Source of the DNA: Deltaproteobacteria bacterium
GTDB lineage: Bacteria > Myxococcota_A > Polyangia > GCA-2747355 > JADLHG01
DNA length: 64,000 nucleotides
Assembly (NCBI GenBank): GCA_020848905.1
Contig: JADLHG010000062.1
Coordinates: 84,869-148,868 of the forward strand
Direction: 5' to 3'
A model generated the notes under the pieces. That model was not told the origin of the DNA. It saw only the letters and a list, made by a program, of their open reading frames with translations, and searched no databases. Positions 7,524-17,232 of the stretch are shown piece after piece. Position 1 is the first letter of the stretch, and the number at the start of each line of letters is the position of its first letter. The translations under genes and the position numbers were made by a program.

Positions 7524-9731
7524 ATGGACATCGTTTGTCCGCGTTGCAAAACAGAGTACGAATTCGATGACGCCAAGGTCACCGAGGCCGGCGTCACGGT
7601 CAAGTGCACCACGTGCGACTACACCTTCAAGGTGCGCAAGCGGCAGGTGGTGGAGACGGAGCCCGTCGATGCCCTGATGAACGCGCCGCGCCCTCCGTCG
7701 GGAGGGATGGGGCGGCCGTGGATGATCCGCACCGCCGACGGACACGTGCTGCACTTCCAGGAGCTCCCGACGCTCCAGCAGTGGATCGTGGAGCGCAAGG
7801 TGAGTCGCGAGGACCAGATCTCGCGCACCGGCGAGACCTGGAAGCGCCTCGGGGACATCGCCGAGCTCTCGTCCTTCTTTCAGGTCGTGGACGCCGCGAT
7901 GGCCTCGCAGCCGCGGCGAGACCCGTCGCGGCAGATGCCGCCGCAGCCCGCGCCGCCGCCGCCGGTCGCGCGAAGCGGACCCGTGGCCTTCGGTCAGGCG
8001 CCGCGCGCGGACGAGCCGGCCTTCGCCGCCACCAGCGCCCCGCAGTTCGGCGCGGCGGTGGGCCAGACGGCAGCGTGGGAGGAGACCGGCTCCCGGCCCG
8101 CCCTGCGCGGGAGCTCGGCGCGCAGCGCCAGCTTCGACGTGCTCGAGGTGCCAAAGCGGGCCGTCGGGAAGTTCCTGGCGCTCGGCACGATCGGAGCGCT
8201 CCTCGTCGCGGGGGGCGCCGTGGCGCTCCTGAAGCCCGAGCTGGTGAAGGGTCTCTTCGGGCGCGGAAGCGGCAGCGCTCCGGTCCAGAGCGAGATCTAC
8301 CGCAAGGGCTTCGCGCTCCTGCTGCTCGACGACGAGCAGAGCCTGAAGCAGGCCGAGCAGATCTTCGGTTCCGCCCCGGGGACGGACGCCCTCTCGGTGG
8401 CCGGACGCGCCGAGGTGCACGCCACCCGGGCCCAGCACCTCCGGGACCTGGCCGAGGTGCTCGAGCGACGGGCCGAGCTCCCGTCGCAGGCCGGGGAGCC
8501 CGGCAAGCTTCTCAAGCTGCGCGCGGCCAAGCTGCGCGAGGATGCGGTCGAGCAGCTGCGCCTCGCCGACTCGCACGCCAAGCTCGCGTTCGGCGCGATC
8601 CCCGAGCGCCCCGAGGTGCTGCGGGTCGTGGCCGAGGTGCGGCGGCAGCAAGGACAGACGGGGGCCGTGGTCCTCGACGTGATCGAGAAGGCGCGGCGGG
8701 CGCTGCCGGACGACCCGGGCATCTACTTCGTCGAGGGGGCGTACTGGGCCGATCGCGGCAAGCCCACCAAGGCCATCGACCTGCTGCGAGTGGCGCAGGC
8801 CAAGACCCGCGCGCAGACGAGCCGCACGATGCCGCGCGCCTCGATGCAGCTCGCGCTCATCGCCTTGCGGGCGGGAGATCGGGCCGAGGCAAAGCGCGAG
8901 ACGACCACGGTGCTCGAGGTCAACCCGAACCACGGGTGGGCGAAGGAGCTGCGCGACGAGGCCGAGGCCGAGGCGAGCGGAGGCCCCGCGGCCGGAGCGA
9001 AGGGTGCGACGACCGCGGACGCAGGAGCCGGAGCCGTCCCCACGACGAGCACCGCGGACGCCGGAGCCGCGCAACCCGTGGCCGGCGGCGAGAAGCCCGT
9101 GGGCGGCGAGAAGCCTGTCGGCGGCGAGAAGCCCGTGGGGAGCAAGGAGCCGACCAAGGGGCCCAGCGCGGGCGCGGTGCCGTCGGGGCCCGTCCCCGCC
9201 GACTACGAAGGGCTCGTGAAGCTCGCCGACAAGCTGAGCGAGGGGGGCAAGGCGGGGCAGGCCACCAAGCTCTACGAGAAGGCGCTGAAGCTCAAGCCGC
9301 GCGGCGTGGAGGCGCTCACGGGCCTCGGGTACTGCAAGCTCGACCAGCGCCGCTACGCCATGGCCCTGAACCAGTTCCACATGGTGCTGCGCATCGAGGC
9401 CACGCACGGCGACGCCCTGCTGGGGATGGCCGAGGCGTACAAGTCGATGGGCAATCGAAGCAAGGCCGCCGACTACTACCGCGCGTACCTGACGGCGCAT
9501 CCGTCGGGCCCCAAGGCCTCCATGGCCCAGCGCAACCTGGGCGAGCTGGGCGAGAAGTCCGAGGGGACGGGGGCCGGGACGGGTGCGGGTACCGGCGAGA
9601 GCGCGCCGAAGAAGGACGACGGGGCGAAGAAGGAAGACGAGCCGAAGGCTCCGGCACCGACGCCCGCGCCGATCCCCGAGCCCGGCGAGACCAAGTCGCC
9701 GCCCCCACCGCCACCAGCTCCCGTGGAGTAA
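7524..9731 (+). CDS. MJ0042-type zinc finger / GYF-like / TPR membrane protein
   Basis: The 735-residue protein has four parts. The N-terminus is an MJ0042-type zinc ribbon (C5-P-R-C8 and C28-T-T-C31). A GYF_2-like segment spans about 65-120 (WMIRTADGHVLHF to TWKRLGDI), then a Pro-rich linker and one transmembrane helix near 217-236. Two TPR-rich blocks follow, about 255-475 and 565-680, separated by an Ala/Gly linker with three GGEKPV repeats. The tail is Lys/Pro-rich. Such proteins are typical of Myxococcota and probably act as envelope scaffolds with the zinc ribbon in the cytoplasm. ATG 7524 was chosen because the zinc ribbon starts at residue 4. Confidence 0.85.
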   Translation: MDIVCPRCKTEYEFDDAKVTEAGVTVKCTTCDYTFKVRKRQVVETEPVDALMNAPRPPSGGMGRPWMIRTADGHVLHFQELPTLQQWIVERKVSREDQISRTGETWKRLGDIAELSSFFQVVDAAMASQPRRDPSRQMPPQPAPPPPVARSGPVAFGQAPRADEPAFAATSAPQFGAAVGQTAAWEETGSRPALRGSSARSASFDVLEVPKRAVGKFLALGTIGALLVAGGAVALLKPELVKGLFGRGSGSAPVQSEIYRKGFALLLLDDEQSLKQAEQIFGSAPGTDALSVAGRAEVHATRAQHLRDLAEVLERRAELPSQAGEPGKLLKLRAAKLREDAVEQLRLADSHAKLAFGAIPERPEVLRVVAEVRRQQGQTGAVVLDVIEKARRALPDDPGIYFVEGAYWADRGKPTKAIDLLRVAQAKTRAQTSRTMPRASMQLALIALRAGDRAEAKRETTTVLEVNPNHGWAKELRDEAEAEASGGPAAGAKGATTADAGAGAVPTTSTADAGAAQPVAGGEKPVGGEKPVGGEKPVGSKEPTKGPSAGAVPSGPVPADYEGLVKLADKLSEGGKAGQATKLYEKALKLKPRGVEALTGLGYCKLDQRRYAMALNQFHMVLRIEATHGDALLGMAEAYKSMGNRSKAADYYRAYLTAHPSGPKASMAQRNLGELGEKSEGTGAGTGAGTGESAPKKDDGAKKEDEPKAPAPTPAPIPEPGETKSPPPPPPAPVE

Positions 9732-9778
9732 GGCACCGAGGCTCGAGCCGCCGCGGCTCGGCCGTAGCTCGGTCGCAG

Positions 9779-11353
9779 CTAAGCTCCGGCTCGCACGCCC
9801 GCCCGCCGGGCCACCGTGCATAGCAGCTCGCAGAGGGCCCGAAGCTCGTCGGTGGAGGCATCCTCCGCCGAGAAGGCCACCTCGCCCAGGGGCACGGGCC
9901 AGCTATCCGCCGCCGGTCGCGCCACGTACTGCACCCCCTCGGCGGGCCAGACTCCGAGGAGCCCATGGACCCAGCGGCGCAGGGGCTCCCGGAGCTCCTC
10001 GCCGCTCAGGTGGTCGGCCCCCTGACCCGCTCCGCCACGCAGCACGAACTGCGGATCGAAGACCGGCAGGCGCGGCCCGGCCCCATCGGGAACCCGTCGT
10101 CCCCGTCGTCCTCGGCGGCGCAGGAGCGTCGTGGTCGCGGGGAGGCGCGGCACCTGGCCCACGTTGAGCTCGAGCTCGAGGACCTCCGTCCCGCGGCTGA
10201 GCAGCCGCAGCGTGACCGGAAGACCCTCGCTCTCGGTGCGCAGGCGCGCGACCTGCGTGCCCTCGTTGCTGAGCAGCACGACCTCGGGCGGCTGACTCGC
10301 GCCGATGTCCGTGCTGAGCCGCCGGAAGAAGGTCTTCCACGCCTCGGCCGTCGGGGGCGCAAGCGGCCGGATCCCCTCGCGGACCGTGGACGACGCGCCC
10401 TGCCCGTCGAGAGCTCCGCGCACGAGCAGGAGCAACGCCACCTGCGTGAGCAGGAGCTGGTGCGGTAGCTGGAGGTGAAACCCGGAGAGCCCGAGCAGCA
10501 GCAGGCCCTGCGCCGTGGTCCGCGAAGCGCCGGGCACCGGAAGCAGCGTGCCGATGGTCAGCACGAAGAAGAAGAAGGCCACCAGGTGGATGCCCCCCTG
10601 CAGCGACGGAGGCGGCAGGTTGATGCTCAGCCCGTAGTAGGCGGCCTGGGCGGTGGGCGCGTAGAAGTACTGCGTGGCCACCGCGAGCCCGCCGGTGGCG
10701 AGCAACGCCACGGCCATCGGGATGGGCTCGAAGAAGGCCTGTCGCCGCGGAAACGGCGCGTAGAAGAGGAAGGAGGCGAAGGCCCCCACCACCACGAGGT
10801 GCTCGCCGGCCTCGAAGAGCCGGGCAGGCAGGTCGGCGAACCTCCCCGTCGGGGCGACGGCTACGAGCTGCTGCGTGAGCAGCCAGTAGCCGTGGAGCAG
10901 GAGCGGCAGCGCGAAGTAGACGAGGCCGATCTTGGCGCGCGTGGGCACCGGTCGCCGCATCACGGCCAGGACCAGCGCGAGGATGAGCAGGAGGAAGGAG
11001 CTGTTCAGGTGCGGGGCGAGCAGGTTCGGCAGCCGCACGAAGAGCCCCACCGCCGCGAGCGGAAGGAAGAGCGCCGCCGTGACGGTCACCGCCATGCGCC
11101 CCGGGAGGTCGAGCAGGTGTCGGTCGCGGAGCTGGACCACCACGGCCCAGGAGAAGACGGCCAGGGCGAGTAGCCCCGTCAGGTAGAAGACGAAGAGCCC
11201 GCCGCGGTCGACGAAGCGGTAGAGCAGGCTCGAGCTGTCCTCGGCGCTGACGAGGTGCACCCCGACCCGGTTCAGGCCGAGCTCAAGCGCCGCGCTGACG
11301 ATGAGTAGCCCGACGAGGGGGAAGCGCGAGCTCAGGTTCATGCGCAGCGGCAT
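9779..11353 (-). CDS. Polytopic membrane protein with C-terminal soluble domain, unknown
   Basis: The first 310 or so of 524 residues hold about nine or ten hydrophobic helices. The last 210 residues are soluble, with a beta-rich appearance ([20 protein letters not shown]) and a short basic patch. The family is not recognised. ATG 11353 was chosen for a weak GGAAG upstream. ATG 11341 is an alternative, because a TACAAT box on this strand (11357-11352) would then give a very short leader. It is divergent from the amidase gene and convergent with the TPR gene. Confidence 0.65.
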   Translation of the reverse strand: MPLRMNLSSRFPLVGLLIVSAALELGLNRVGVHLVSAEDSSSLLYRFVDRGGLFVFYLTGLLALAVFSWAVVVQLRDRHLLDLPGRMAVTVTAALFLPLAAVGLFVRLPNLLAPHLNSSFLLLILALVLAVMRRPVPTRAKIGLVYFALPLLLHGYWLLTQQLVAVAPTGRFADLPARLFEAGEHLVVVGAFASFLFYAPFPRRQAFFEPIPMAVALLATGGLAVATQYFYAPTAQAAYYGLSINLPPPSLQGGIHLVAFFFFVLTIGTLLPVPGASRTTAQGLLLLGLSGFHLQLPHQLLLTQVALLLLVRGALDGQGASSTVREGIRPLAPPTAEAWKTFFRRLSTDIGASQPPEVVLLSNEGTQVARLRTESEGLPVTLRLLSRGTEVLELELNVGQVPRLPATTTLLRRRGRRGRRVPDGAGPRLPVFDPQFVLRGGAGQGADHLSGEELREPLRRWVHGLLGVWPAEGVQYVARPAADSWPVPLGEVAFSAEDASTDELRALCELLCTVARRAGVRAGA

Positions 11354-11461
11354 TGTATCGCAACTTCCGAGGAAGGCGCGGAATTGCCGACGCGATATCA
11401 CGGGCCGCGCGCCCTTGCCAACGAATTTGCGCCGCTACGGGGGCGCTGTTACCGTCGGAGA

Positions 11462-12265
11462 ATGCGATCGGCGGTGGCGCTCCTGCTCCTCGGATGGCCG
11501 CTTGCGGCGGCGGCCGAGCCGGTGGTGATGCTGGATCCCGGCCACGGGGGGAGCAACCAGGGAGCCTTCGGGCCCGAGGCCGGACGCCACGAGAAGCAGC
11601 TCACGCTGGAGCTCGCGCGTCGCTGTCAACTGGCCCTCCGACGTCTGTTGCCGGAGGCTCGGGTGGTGCTCACGCGCGGGGACGATCGGTACCTGACCCT
11701 GGCCGAGCGCGTGCGGCGGGCCAACAGCGCGCGCGCCACCCTCTTCGTCAGCCTGCACCTGAACGCCAGCCCGAGCCGCAGCGAGCAGGGCTTCCAGACC
11801 TACGTTCTCAGCGCCGAGGCCTCGGACCGCGAGGCGCGGCGCCTGGCCTGGCGCGAGAACCGTCACGACGGCCCGGGGCACGGCGGCGGTGGAGCCGCGG
11901 AGGGGCAAGCGAGCGACGTCGACCGCCGGCAGGACGATCTGCGCGCGATCGTGACCGAGGTGCGGCAGCGCTCGGCTCAGCGCCACGCGGCGCGCCTGGC
12001 GGCCGCGATCCACCGCGCGCTGACCGGGCTGCGCGGTCGCGAGCGAGACCGTGGGCTGCGGCAAGCCCCCTTCGACGTGCTGATGGGCCTCGAGATGCCC
12101 GGGGTGCTGGTCGAGCTCGGCCACATCGACCACCCGGTCGAGGGACCCGAGCTGGCTCGCGCCGAGACGCAGACCCGCCTCGCGGAGGCGCTGGCCAGTG
12201 GCATCGCCCGCCACGTGCGCGGCGAAGGGGCCGCGCCAGGAACGAGGTCGCGCCGCGCGCGTTGA
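11462..12265 (+). CDS. Exported N-acetylmuramoyl-L-alanine amidase (Amidase_3)
   Basis: The 267-residue protein has a Sec signal peptide (residues 1-18, cut near AAAAEP). The Amidase_3 zinc site is visible: His in LDPGHGG, Glu in [10 protein letters not shown], His in FVSLHLNAS, and a catalytic-type Glu in [10 protein letters not shown]. It should cleave the amide bond between MurNAc and the stem peptide in the periplasm. A Gly/His-rich insert (about 138-155) interrupts the fold between the core motifs. GGAGA precedes ATG 11462. It heads a tightly packed run with rph, rdgB and a TPR membrane protein. Confidence 0.9.
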   Translation: MRSAVALLLLGWPLAAAAEPVVMLDPGHGGSNQGAFGPEAGRHEKQLTLELARRCQLALRRLLPEARVVLTRGDDRYLTLAERVRRANSARATLFVSLHLNASPSRSEQGFQTYVLSAEASDREARRLAWRENRHDGPGHGGGGAAEGQASDVDRRQDDLRAIVTEVRQRSAQRHAARLAAAIHRALTGLRGRERDRGLRQAPFDVLMGLEMPGVLVELGHIDHPVEGPELARAETQTRLAEALASGIARHVRGEGAAPGTRSRRAR

Positions 12266-12291
12266 CAAGCCGCATCCGGGTGGCGTACCCA
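12262..12291 (+). promoter_or_regulatory. Possible rph promoter giving a leaderless transcript
   Basis: TTGACA at 12262-12267, an 18-bp spacer and a poor TACCCA at 12286-12291 place transcription near the rph ATG at 12298. The -35 is perfect but the -10 is weak, and the box overlaps the end of the amidase gene. Confidence 0.35.
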
Positions 12292-12297
12292 CTGCCC

Positions 12298-13032
12298 ATG
12301 CGGACCGACGGCCGACGAAACGACGAACTGCGTCCCATCCACCTCATCACCGGCTACCAGAAGGCGCCGGCCGGCTCGGCCCTCATCCAGTGGGGGGAGA
12401 CCTGGGTGCTCTGCGCCGCCTCCGTCGACGAGACGGTGCCTCCCTTTCGCGCCGCCTCGGGGGGGGGCTGGGTGACCGGCGAGTACAACATGCTCCCCGG
12501 CGCGACGCGGCCGCGGAAGTCGCGACGGAACGGCGGGCGAGAGACGGAGATCCAGCGCCTCATCGGGCGGGTCCTGCGCGCGGCGGTGAACCTGCAGGCC
12601 CTCGGGCCGCGCACCGTCACGGTGGACTGCGACGTGCTGCAGGCGGACGGGGGGACGCGGGTCGCGTCGATCACGGGCGGCTGGGTGGCCCTCGGGCTGG
12701 CGCTGCGCAAGCTCGAGCGCGACGGGCTCGTCCGTGGCGAGGTGCTGCGCACGCCGCTCGCCGCGGTGAGCGTCGGCATGGTGGACGGCGAGGCGCGGCT
12801 CGACCTGCCCTACGTGGAGGACGCCGCCGCCGACGTAGATCTGAACGTGGCCATGACCGCCGACGGCAAGCTGGTCGAGGTGCAGGGGACGGCCGAAGGA
12901 GCGCCCTTCGAGCGAAGTCAGCTCGACGCGATGCTGGAGCTCGGCCGGCAGGGGATCGAACGGCTGTGCGAGCTCCAGGCGCGAGCCCTCGGCGCGGGGC
13001 TCGACGGAGGCCGCGTCCCCATCAGCCTATGA
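12298..13032 (+). CDS. rph: Ribonuclease PH
   Basis: The 244-residue protein is the usual length for RNase PH, a phosphorolytic 3'-5' exoribonuclease that trims the 3' ends of tRNA precursors. Landmarks are the N-terminal [29 protein letters not shown] near residue 60, [10 protein letters not shown], the [14 protein letters not shown] phosphate-site segment, and [22 protein letters not shown]. The stop overlaps the start of rdgB (ATGA), a pairing of rph and rdgB seen in many bacteria. Confidence 0.96.
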   Translation: MRTDGRRNDELRPIHLITGYQKAPAGSALIQWGETWVLCAASVDETVPPFRAASGGGWVTGEYNMLPGATRPRKSRRNGGRETEIQRLIGRVLRAAVNLQALGPRTVTVDCDVLQADGGTRVASITGGWVALGLALRKLERDGLVRGEVLRTPLAAVSVGMVDGEARLDLPYVEDAAADVDLNVAMTADGKLVEVQGTAEGAPFERSQLDAMLELGRQGIERLCELQARALGAGLDGGRVPISL

Positions 13033-13631
13033 AGTTGCTCTTCGCCACGCGGAACCGCGGCAAGCTGCGCGAGCTCGGCGAGCTGCTCGCGCTGCCCGGG
13101 GTCGCGCTCGTGAGCCTCGAGGACGTTCCCCCCTTCCTCGAGACGGAGGAGACGGGGTCCACGTTCGCCGAGAACGCCGTGGCCAAGGCCCGGGAAGCGG
13201 CGCGCTTCACGGGGCTGCCGAGCCTGGCCGACGACAGCGGCCTGGAGGTGGACGCCCTCGGCGGCGCGCCCGGTGTGCGCTCGGCCCGCTTTGCCGGTCC
13301 GGGCGCGACGGATGCGCAGCGCAACGCGCTGCTCCTCGAGAAGCTCGCCGGCGTCGAGACCACGCGCCGCACCGCGCGCTTTCGCTGCGCGCTGGCCTTC
13401 GTAGACCCGGCGAGTCCGGACGCGCCGCTCGTGACGGAAGGCGTCTGCGAGGGGCGCATCCTGGACGCCCCGCGGGGGAAGGGCGGCTTCGGCTACGACC
13501 CGCTCTTCTTCGTGGAGAGCCTCGGACAGACCTTCGCCGAGGCGACCGCGGAGCAGAAGCACGCGCTCAGCCACCGCGGCCGCGCGATGCGGGCGATGGG
13601 CGAGCTGCTGCGCGCGCGGCTGGGCCGGTGA
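13029..13631 (+). CDS. rdgB: XTP/dITP pyrophosphatase (Ham1/RdgB)
   Basis: The 200-residue protein begins with the nucleotide-binding [14 protein letters not shown] and carries the catalytic [23 protein letters not shown] segment and GFGYDPLFF. The family hydrolyses non-canonical purine NTPs (XTP, dITP) to the monophosphate and pyrophosphate, keeping them out of DNA and RNA. It starts inside the rph stop codon, and its own TGA overlaps the GTG start of the next gene, so three proteins are translated in a coupled way. Confidence 0.95.
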   Translation: MKLLFATRNRGKLRELGELLALPGVALVSLEDVPPFLETEETGSTFAENAVAKAREAARFTGLPSLADDSGLEVDALGGAPGVRSARFAGPGATDAQRNALLLEKLAGVETTRRTARFRCALAFVDPASPDAPLVTEGVCEGRILDAPRGKGGFGYDPLFFVESLGQTFAEATAEQKHALSHRGRAMRAMGELLRARLGR

Positions 13632-15505
13632 CGCCGCCGTCTCGACGAGGACGCGCGCTCCTCGTCGGGGCGGTCCTCCTCCTCGGCCTCGCCCCGTTTC
13701 TACCTGCCGTGGGGGGCGAGTTCCTCAACTGGGACGACGACCGCTTCGTCGTCGAGAACCCGCTCGTCCGGGGCGCGTCGCTCGCGCACCTGAAGGCCAT
13801 CTTCGGCGCGCCGCACTTCGAGGCCTACCACCCGCTGCACCTCGCCTCGTACCTCGTCGACCATCGGCTCTTCGGGGACTGGGCGCCCGGGTATAGGCTG
13901 CACAACCTGCTCCTCTACCTCGTCTGTCTCGAGCTCCTGCGGCGGCTGCTCCTGCGGCTCGGCGTGCCCTTCGCCGCGGCGCTCTTCGGCACGGCGCTCT
14001 TCGCGCTGCACCCGCTCCACGTCGAGGCGGTGGTCTGGGTCAGCGCGCGCAAGGAGACCCTCTCGCTGGCCTTCTTCCTCGGCTCGGCGCTCTGCTATCT
14101 CGGCGCCGCTTCCTGGCGCGAGCGGCGCATGTGGGTCGCGGCGCTGCTCTTCGGGGCGGCGCTGCTCAGCAAGACCTCGACGGTCGTCCTGCCGCTCGTG
14201 CTCGTGGCGGCGGAGAGCGCGCTCGGCCGGCGCACGCTGCGGCAGAGCCTCGTGCGCGCGCTGCCCCTCGTCGGCCTCGCCGCGGCGGTGGGGCTCTACG
14301 TCGTCGGCCTCTGGCAGGCGAACGAGATGGTGCGCCCGCTCCCCGAGGGAGGGCTCTTCGGCCGCGCGGCGCTGGTCTGCAAGACCTACGGCCACCACCT
14401 GCTGAAGCTCGTGGCGCCGCTCGACCTCGGCCCCGTGTATCCGACGAGCGGGCTCGGGCGCTTCGACCGCCTGGCTGCGCTCGGGGCGGTAGGCCTCGTC
14501 GCGCTCGGCCTCGGTAGCTGGCGCGCGCGCTCCCCTTTCGTGCGACTCGGCGCGCTCTGGCTGCTCGTCGCGCTTCTGCCCGTCGCGAACCTCGTCCCGG
14601 TCTACTTCGTCGTGCAGGACCGCTACGCCTTCATCCCGTCGGTGGCGGTGGCCCTCGTCGGCAGCGCGCTGGCGCTGCGACTCGCGGAGGCCACGCCCTC
14701 GGTTCGACGCGTCGGAGTCGCCGCGGGAGCCGCGCTCTGCCTGGCCTTCGCCGCCCTCTCCGCCCGTCAGGCTCACGCGTGGCGCTCGAACGAGAGCCTC
14801 TGGCGGCTGGCCGTGCTCTCGCAGCCCGAGGCCTACTTCGCGCACCTCGGCCTCGGACACACGCTGCGCAAGACGCGCCGCTTCGAGGAGGCCGTGACGG
14901 TGTATGCGCGCGCCGTGAGCCTCGAGCCGCGCTGGCCCTGGGCTCGCGTCGCCCTCTGCCTGGCCGACGTGGATCGACGCGACCTCGGTCGCACCGACGG
15001 CTCGCGCGCGGCCCGCGTGGAGCGAGAGCTCGCCCGCGCGTGGGGACGCGCCGAGGCATCGATCGAGCGCTCCGTGGCGCTGCTCGGCGAAGGACTGCTC
15101 CGCTGCGCGCAGGTGGCCGAGGGCCGGGCCTTCGAGCTCCTCCCCCCGAGGCCCGCCGACCTCCTCGCCGCCGCGAGCCGCTGGACCGCCGCCGGCCAGG
15201 GACAGGTGGCCCTGCGCCACCTCGCGCAGGTCGGTGAGCCGGCGCGCTCGGGCGCAGCGTGGCACGAGCTCGACGCGCAAGCTCTGGCGCTCCTCGGCCG
15301 CCACGACGTGGCCCGCGCCGCGCTCCGTCGGTCGCTCGCGCTCGAGCCCCGTCCGGCGGCCGCGCTGCTGCGCTCCGCACGCGCGCTCCTCGCCCTCGGC
15401 CGGCCCGAGCTCGCCCGCCTGTATCTCGAGGCCGTTCCGCGCGGCGCAGCCGAGGGGCCCTCGGAGGCTCCTCCAGCCACCCTGCCTGCGCCGAGAGGCC
15501 CGTGA
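13628..15505 (+). CDS. Polytopic membrane protein with C-terminal TPRs, glycosyltransferase-like
   Basis: The 625-residue protein has about ten membrane helices in residues 10-385, preceded by a first loop with acidic WDDDRF. That loop resembles the catalytic loop of PMT/TMTC-type O-mannosyltransferases. After the membrane part, residues 395-620 contain TPR-like units ([22 protein letters not shown]). The same layout is seen in bacterial TPR-containing GT-C glycosyltransferases that use lipid-linked sugars. The sugar donor and acceptor are unknown. It starts at GTG 13628 overlapping the rdgB stop. Confidence 0.75.
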   Translation: MTPPSRRGRALLVGAVLLLGLAPFLPAVGGEFLNWDDDRFVVENPLVRGASLAHLKAIFGAPHFEAYHPLHLASYLVDHRLFGDWAPGYRLHNLLLYLVCLELLRRLLLRLGVPFAAALFGTALFALHPLHVEAVVWVSARKETLSLAFFLGSALCYLGAASWRERRMWVAALLFGAALLSKTSTVVLPLVLVAAESALGRRTLRQSLVRALPLVGLAAAVGLYVVGLWQANEMVRPLPEGGLFGRAALVCKTYGHHLLKLVAPLDLGPVYPTSGLGRFDRLAALGAVGLVALGLGSWRARSPFVRLGALWLLVALLPVANLVPVYFVVQDRYAFIPSVAVALVGSALALRLAEATPSVRRVGVAAGAALCLAFAALSARQAHAWRSNESLWRLAVLSQPEAYFAHLGLGHTLRKTRRFEEAVTVYARAVSLEPRWPWARVALCLADVDRRDLGRTDGSRAARVERELARAWGRAEASIERSVALLGEGLLRCAQVAEGRAFELLPPRPADLLAAASRWTAAGQGQVALRHLAQVGEPARSGAAWHELDAQALALLGRHDVARAALRRSLALEPRPAAALLRSARALLALGRPELARLYLEAVPRGAAEGPSEAPPATLPAPRGP

Positions 15506-15690
15506 CGCGGCGTAGGGGGATCCCGGGTTCGCGTGCGCCGCGCCCAGTCGAAGCCGTTCGCGTCGGAACCGCTATCCCACGGAGATCGTAGATCAATGCG
15601 TCAACGCCAGCCTCATCGGTTCGGGCGCTGAGAGCCCCGCGGTGAGACCCGAGGACCCCTCCGGACCTGGCGGGCCGGACCGCCATTGGC

Positions 15691-15706
15691 CGGCACGCAG
15701 TGTGCA
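15691..15706 (+). promoter_or_regulatory. Candidate sigma54 promoter
   Basis: CGGCACGCAGTGTGCA matches the sigma54 consensus TGGCACG-N4-TTGCW at 13 of 15 aligned places counted loosely, with the required GG-N10-GC spacing. It lies 37 bp upstream of ATG 15744, giving a leader of about 27 nt. Confidence 0.5.
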
Positions 15707-15743
15707 CAGGCTGCGTGAAAACCAATCGAGCTGGAGTCGATCG

Positions 15744-16274
15744 ATGCGCACGCCGCTGCTAGCAACCTTGGTACTGCTCGCCACCGCCAGCGCGAACCCG
15801 CGCGCCGCCGTCGCCGCGAACCCGACCCGCAATCCGATCGTGCGGGCGGGCCGCTTCCTCGGCCAGCTGCACGCGAAGACGATGGACCTGACGGTCAGGA
15901 AATACGCTCCCGGCGGCGGCCTCGGCCTTGCCGTGGCGCAAGGTATCGCCGGCGGCTTCACCGTGGCCTTGTCCGCACAGGCCTTCGCCCAGCACCACCC
16001 CGTCGGGGGCGCGCTGCTCACGCTGGCCTCGATCTTCAACTGGGGCACGAATCCGCTCCTCACGCGCACCGGCTGGGCTCGCGATAACCTCGCCGCGCCG
16101 CGCCCGGGGATTCTGCCCAAGGTGGCGCGTCTGCTGACCCACATCGCCGGCCTCGAGATCGACGCCGTGGTGCTCGCCACCGCCGGCCCCACTATCGCCG
16201 TGAAGAACGTCGTGCGCCGCCTGCACCGCCAGCCGACCGTGAGCCTCTCCGCCGAGCTCGGCCTGACGAAGTAG
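15744..16274 (+). CDS. Exported hypothetical protein
   Basis: The 176-residue protein has a signal peptide (residues 1-21, cut near AAVAANP). The mature part has two hydrophobic stretches (GLGLAVAQGIAGGFTVALSA; AGLEIDAVVLATAGPTIAV), so it may insert in a membrane. No family is recognised. GGAG sits about 8 bp before ATG 15744. The 238-bp gap upstream holds a good sigma54-type element, so it may be expressed under stress or developmental control. Confidence 0.6.
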   Translation: MRTPLLATLVLLATASANPRAAVAANPTRNPIVRAGRFLGQLHAKTMDLTVRKYAPGGGLGLAVAQGIAGGFTVALSAQAFAQHHPVGGALLTLASIFNWGTNPLLTRTGWARDNLAAPRPGILPKVARLLTHIAGLEIDAVVLATAGPTIAVKNVVRRLHRQPTVSLSAELGLTK

Positions 16275-16308
16275 CGACGACGCGCCGGCAGACCGCCCCT
16301 CTCGGTTC

Positions 16309-16336
16309 TTGCCACACCCGCCCTCCTGAGTATTAA
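16309..16336 (+). promoter_or_regulatory. Promoter of tRNA-Pro
   Basis: TTGCCA at 16309-16314, a 16-bp spacer and TATTAA at 16331-16336 end 13 bp before the mature tRNA 5' end. Confidence 0.55.
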
Positions 16337-16349
16337 TAGGCCGTCGTTC

Positions 16350-16424
16350 CGGGGTGTAGCGCAGCCTGGCTAGCGCGCCTGCTTTGGGAGCAGGATGTCG
16401 GAGGTTCGAATCCTCTCACCCCGA
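16350..16424 (+). tRNA. tRNA-Pro (anticodon TGG)
   Basis: The full cloverleaf is visible. CGGGGTG (16350-16356) pairs with CACCCCG (16417-16423), with discriminator A at 16424. The anticodon stem CCTGC/GCAGG encloses the loop TTTGGGA with TGG as anticodon. The T arm is GGAGG-TTCGAAT-CCTCT. CCA is not encoded. It reads CCA and other CCN proline codons by wobble. Confidence 0.95.
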
Positions 16425-16452
16425 CTTAGGTGCCACCAACAAGGGAGGGGAC

Positions 16453-17055
16453 ATGAAGCGAAGGGTGCTGGTCTGGCCGCTGCTGCTCGTCGCGGCGTGC
16501 AGCAACAACGGGACGACGAAGGCCGATGCGGGGGCCGGCGACGCGGCGGTGGCGGATAGCGCGGCGACGGCCGACCGCGGCAGCTCCACCGGCGACGGGC
16601 CCGTCACGAGCAAGGACGGCGGTGGCACGAAGGACCTCGCCGCGGCCAAGGATAGCGCCCCGGCGACGGGCCCGACCGATCCGAACAAGCCCCTCGAGCT
16701 CACGGCGGGCAAGGCCTTCTCGTCGACGCTGAAGGCAGCGAGCGGCGGGGTCGAGACGGTCCACTTCTTCAAGTTCACCACCGCCGGCAGCGGTCGCTAC
16801 ACGGTGTCCCTCGAGGCCGAGCAGGACGTCCAGGCCCAGTGGTGCGACAAGTCCGTCATAACGGGCTGCATGTGCGTCGCGCAAACGAACTACACGACCT
16901 GCTGCTATCCGACCGCCGGCAAGACGACCTGCTCCTTCACCATGGAGAAGTCCGCGGGCACGGGTTTCCCGGCCGGCACGACGATCTACCCGAGCGTCTT
17001 CCACTTCAAGCCGAAGGACATCCCGTACACCCTGACCATCACCGGCCCGCTCTAG
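16453..17055 (+). CDS. Lipoprotein with Asp/Ala-rich linker, unknown function
   Basis: The 200-residue protein has lipobox LLVAAC (Cys 17), then an Ala/Asp/Gly-rich linker to about residue 75. The globular domain (76-200) contains six Cys (CDK, CMC, CC, C) that probably form disulphides. The mature domain begins ELTAGKAFSSTLKAASGGVETVHFFKF, resembling C-terminal pre-peptidase beta-sandwich domains. GGAGGGGAC precedes ATG 16453, only 28 bp after tRNA-Pro, so it may be transcribed with the tRNA. Confidence 0.7.
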   Translation: MKRRVLVWPLLLVAACSNNGTTKADAGAGDAAVADSAATADRGSSTGDGPVTSKDGGGTKDLAAAKDSAPATGPTDPNKPLELTAGKAFSSTLKAASGGVETVHFFKFTTAGSGRYTVSLEAEQDVQAQWCDKSVITGCMCVAQTNYTTCCYPTAGKTTCSFTMEKSAGTGFPAGTTIYPSVFHFKPKDIPYTLTITGPL

Positions 17056-17130
17056 GACCCGGTCACCTGCGCCGCGCTCCTTCCCGGCAGGCTGCGTCGC
17101 GCCTGCGCCCCACGCCCCGGCCCGTAGCAT

Positions 17131-17177
17131 GGGTCAATCCGAGTCTTCCGCTGGCCAATAAGGGGCCAGGTTGACCC
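17131..17177. terminator. Nested inverted repeat, probable terminator
   Basis: Two inverted repeats are nested: GGGTCAA (17131-17137) with TTGACCC (17171-17177), and CTGGCC (17151-17156) with GGCCAG (17164-17169). GTTTT follows. On the plus strand it would end the lipoprotein transcript 75 bp after its stop. Confidence 0.5.
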
Positions 17178-17232
17178 GTTTTCACGGCCCGCGTAGAGTC
17201 GTGGGCCTCATCAGGGCGTGAAGGAGGAACCG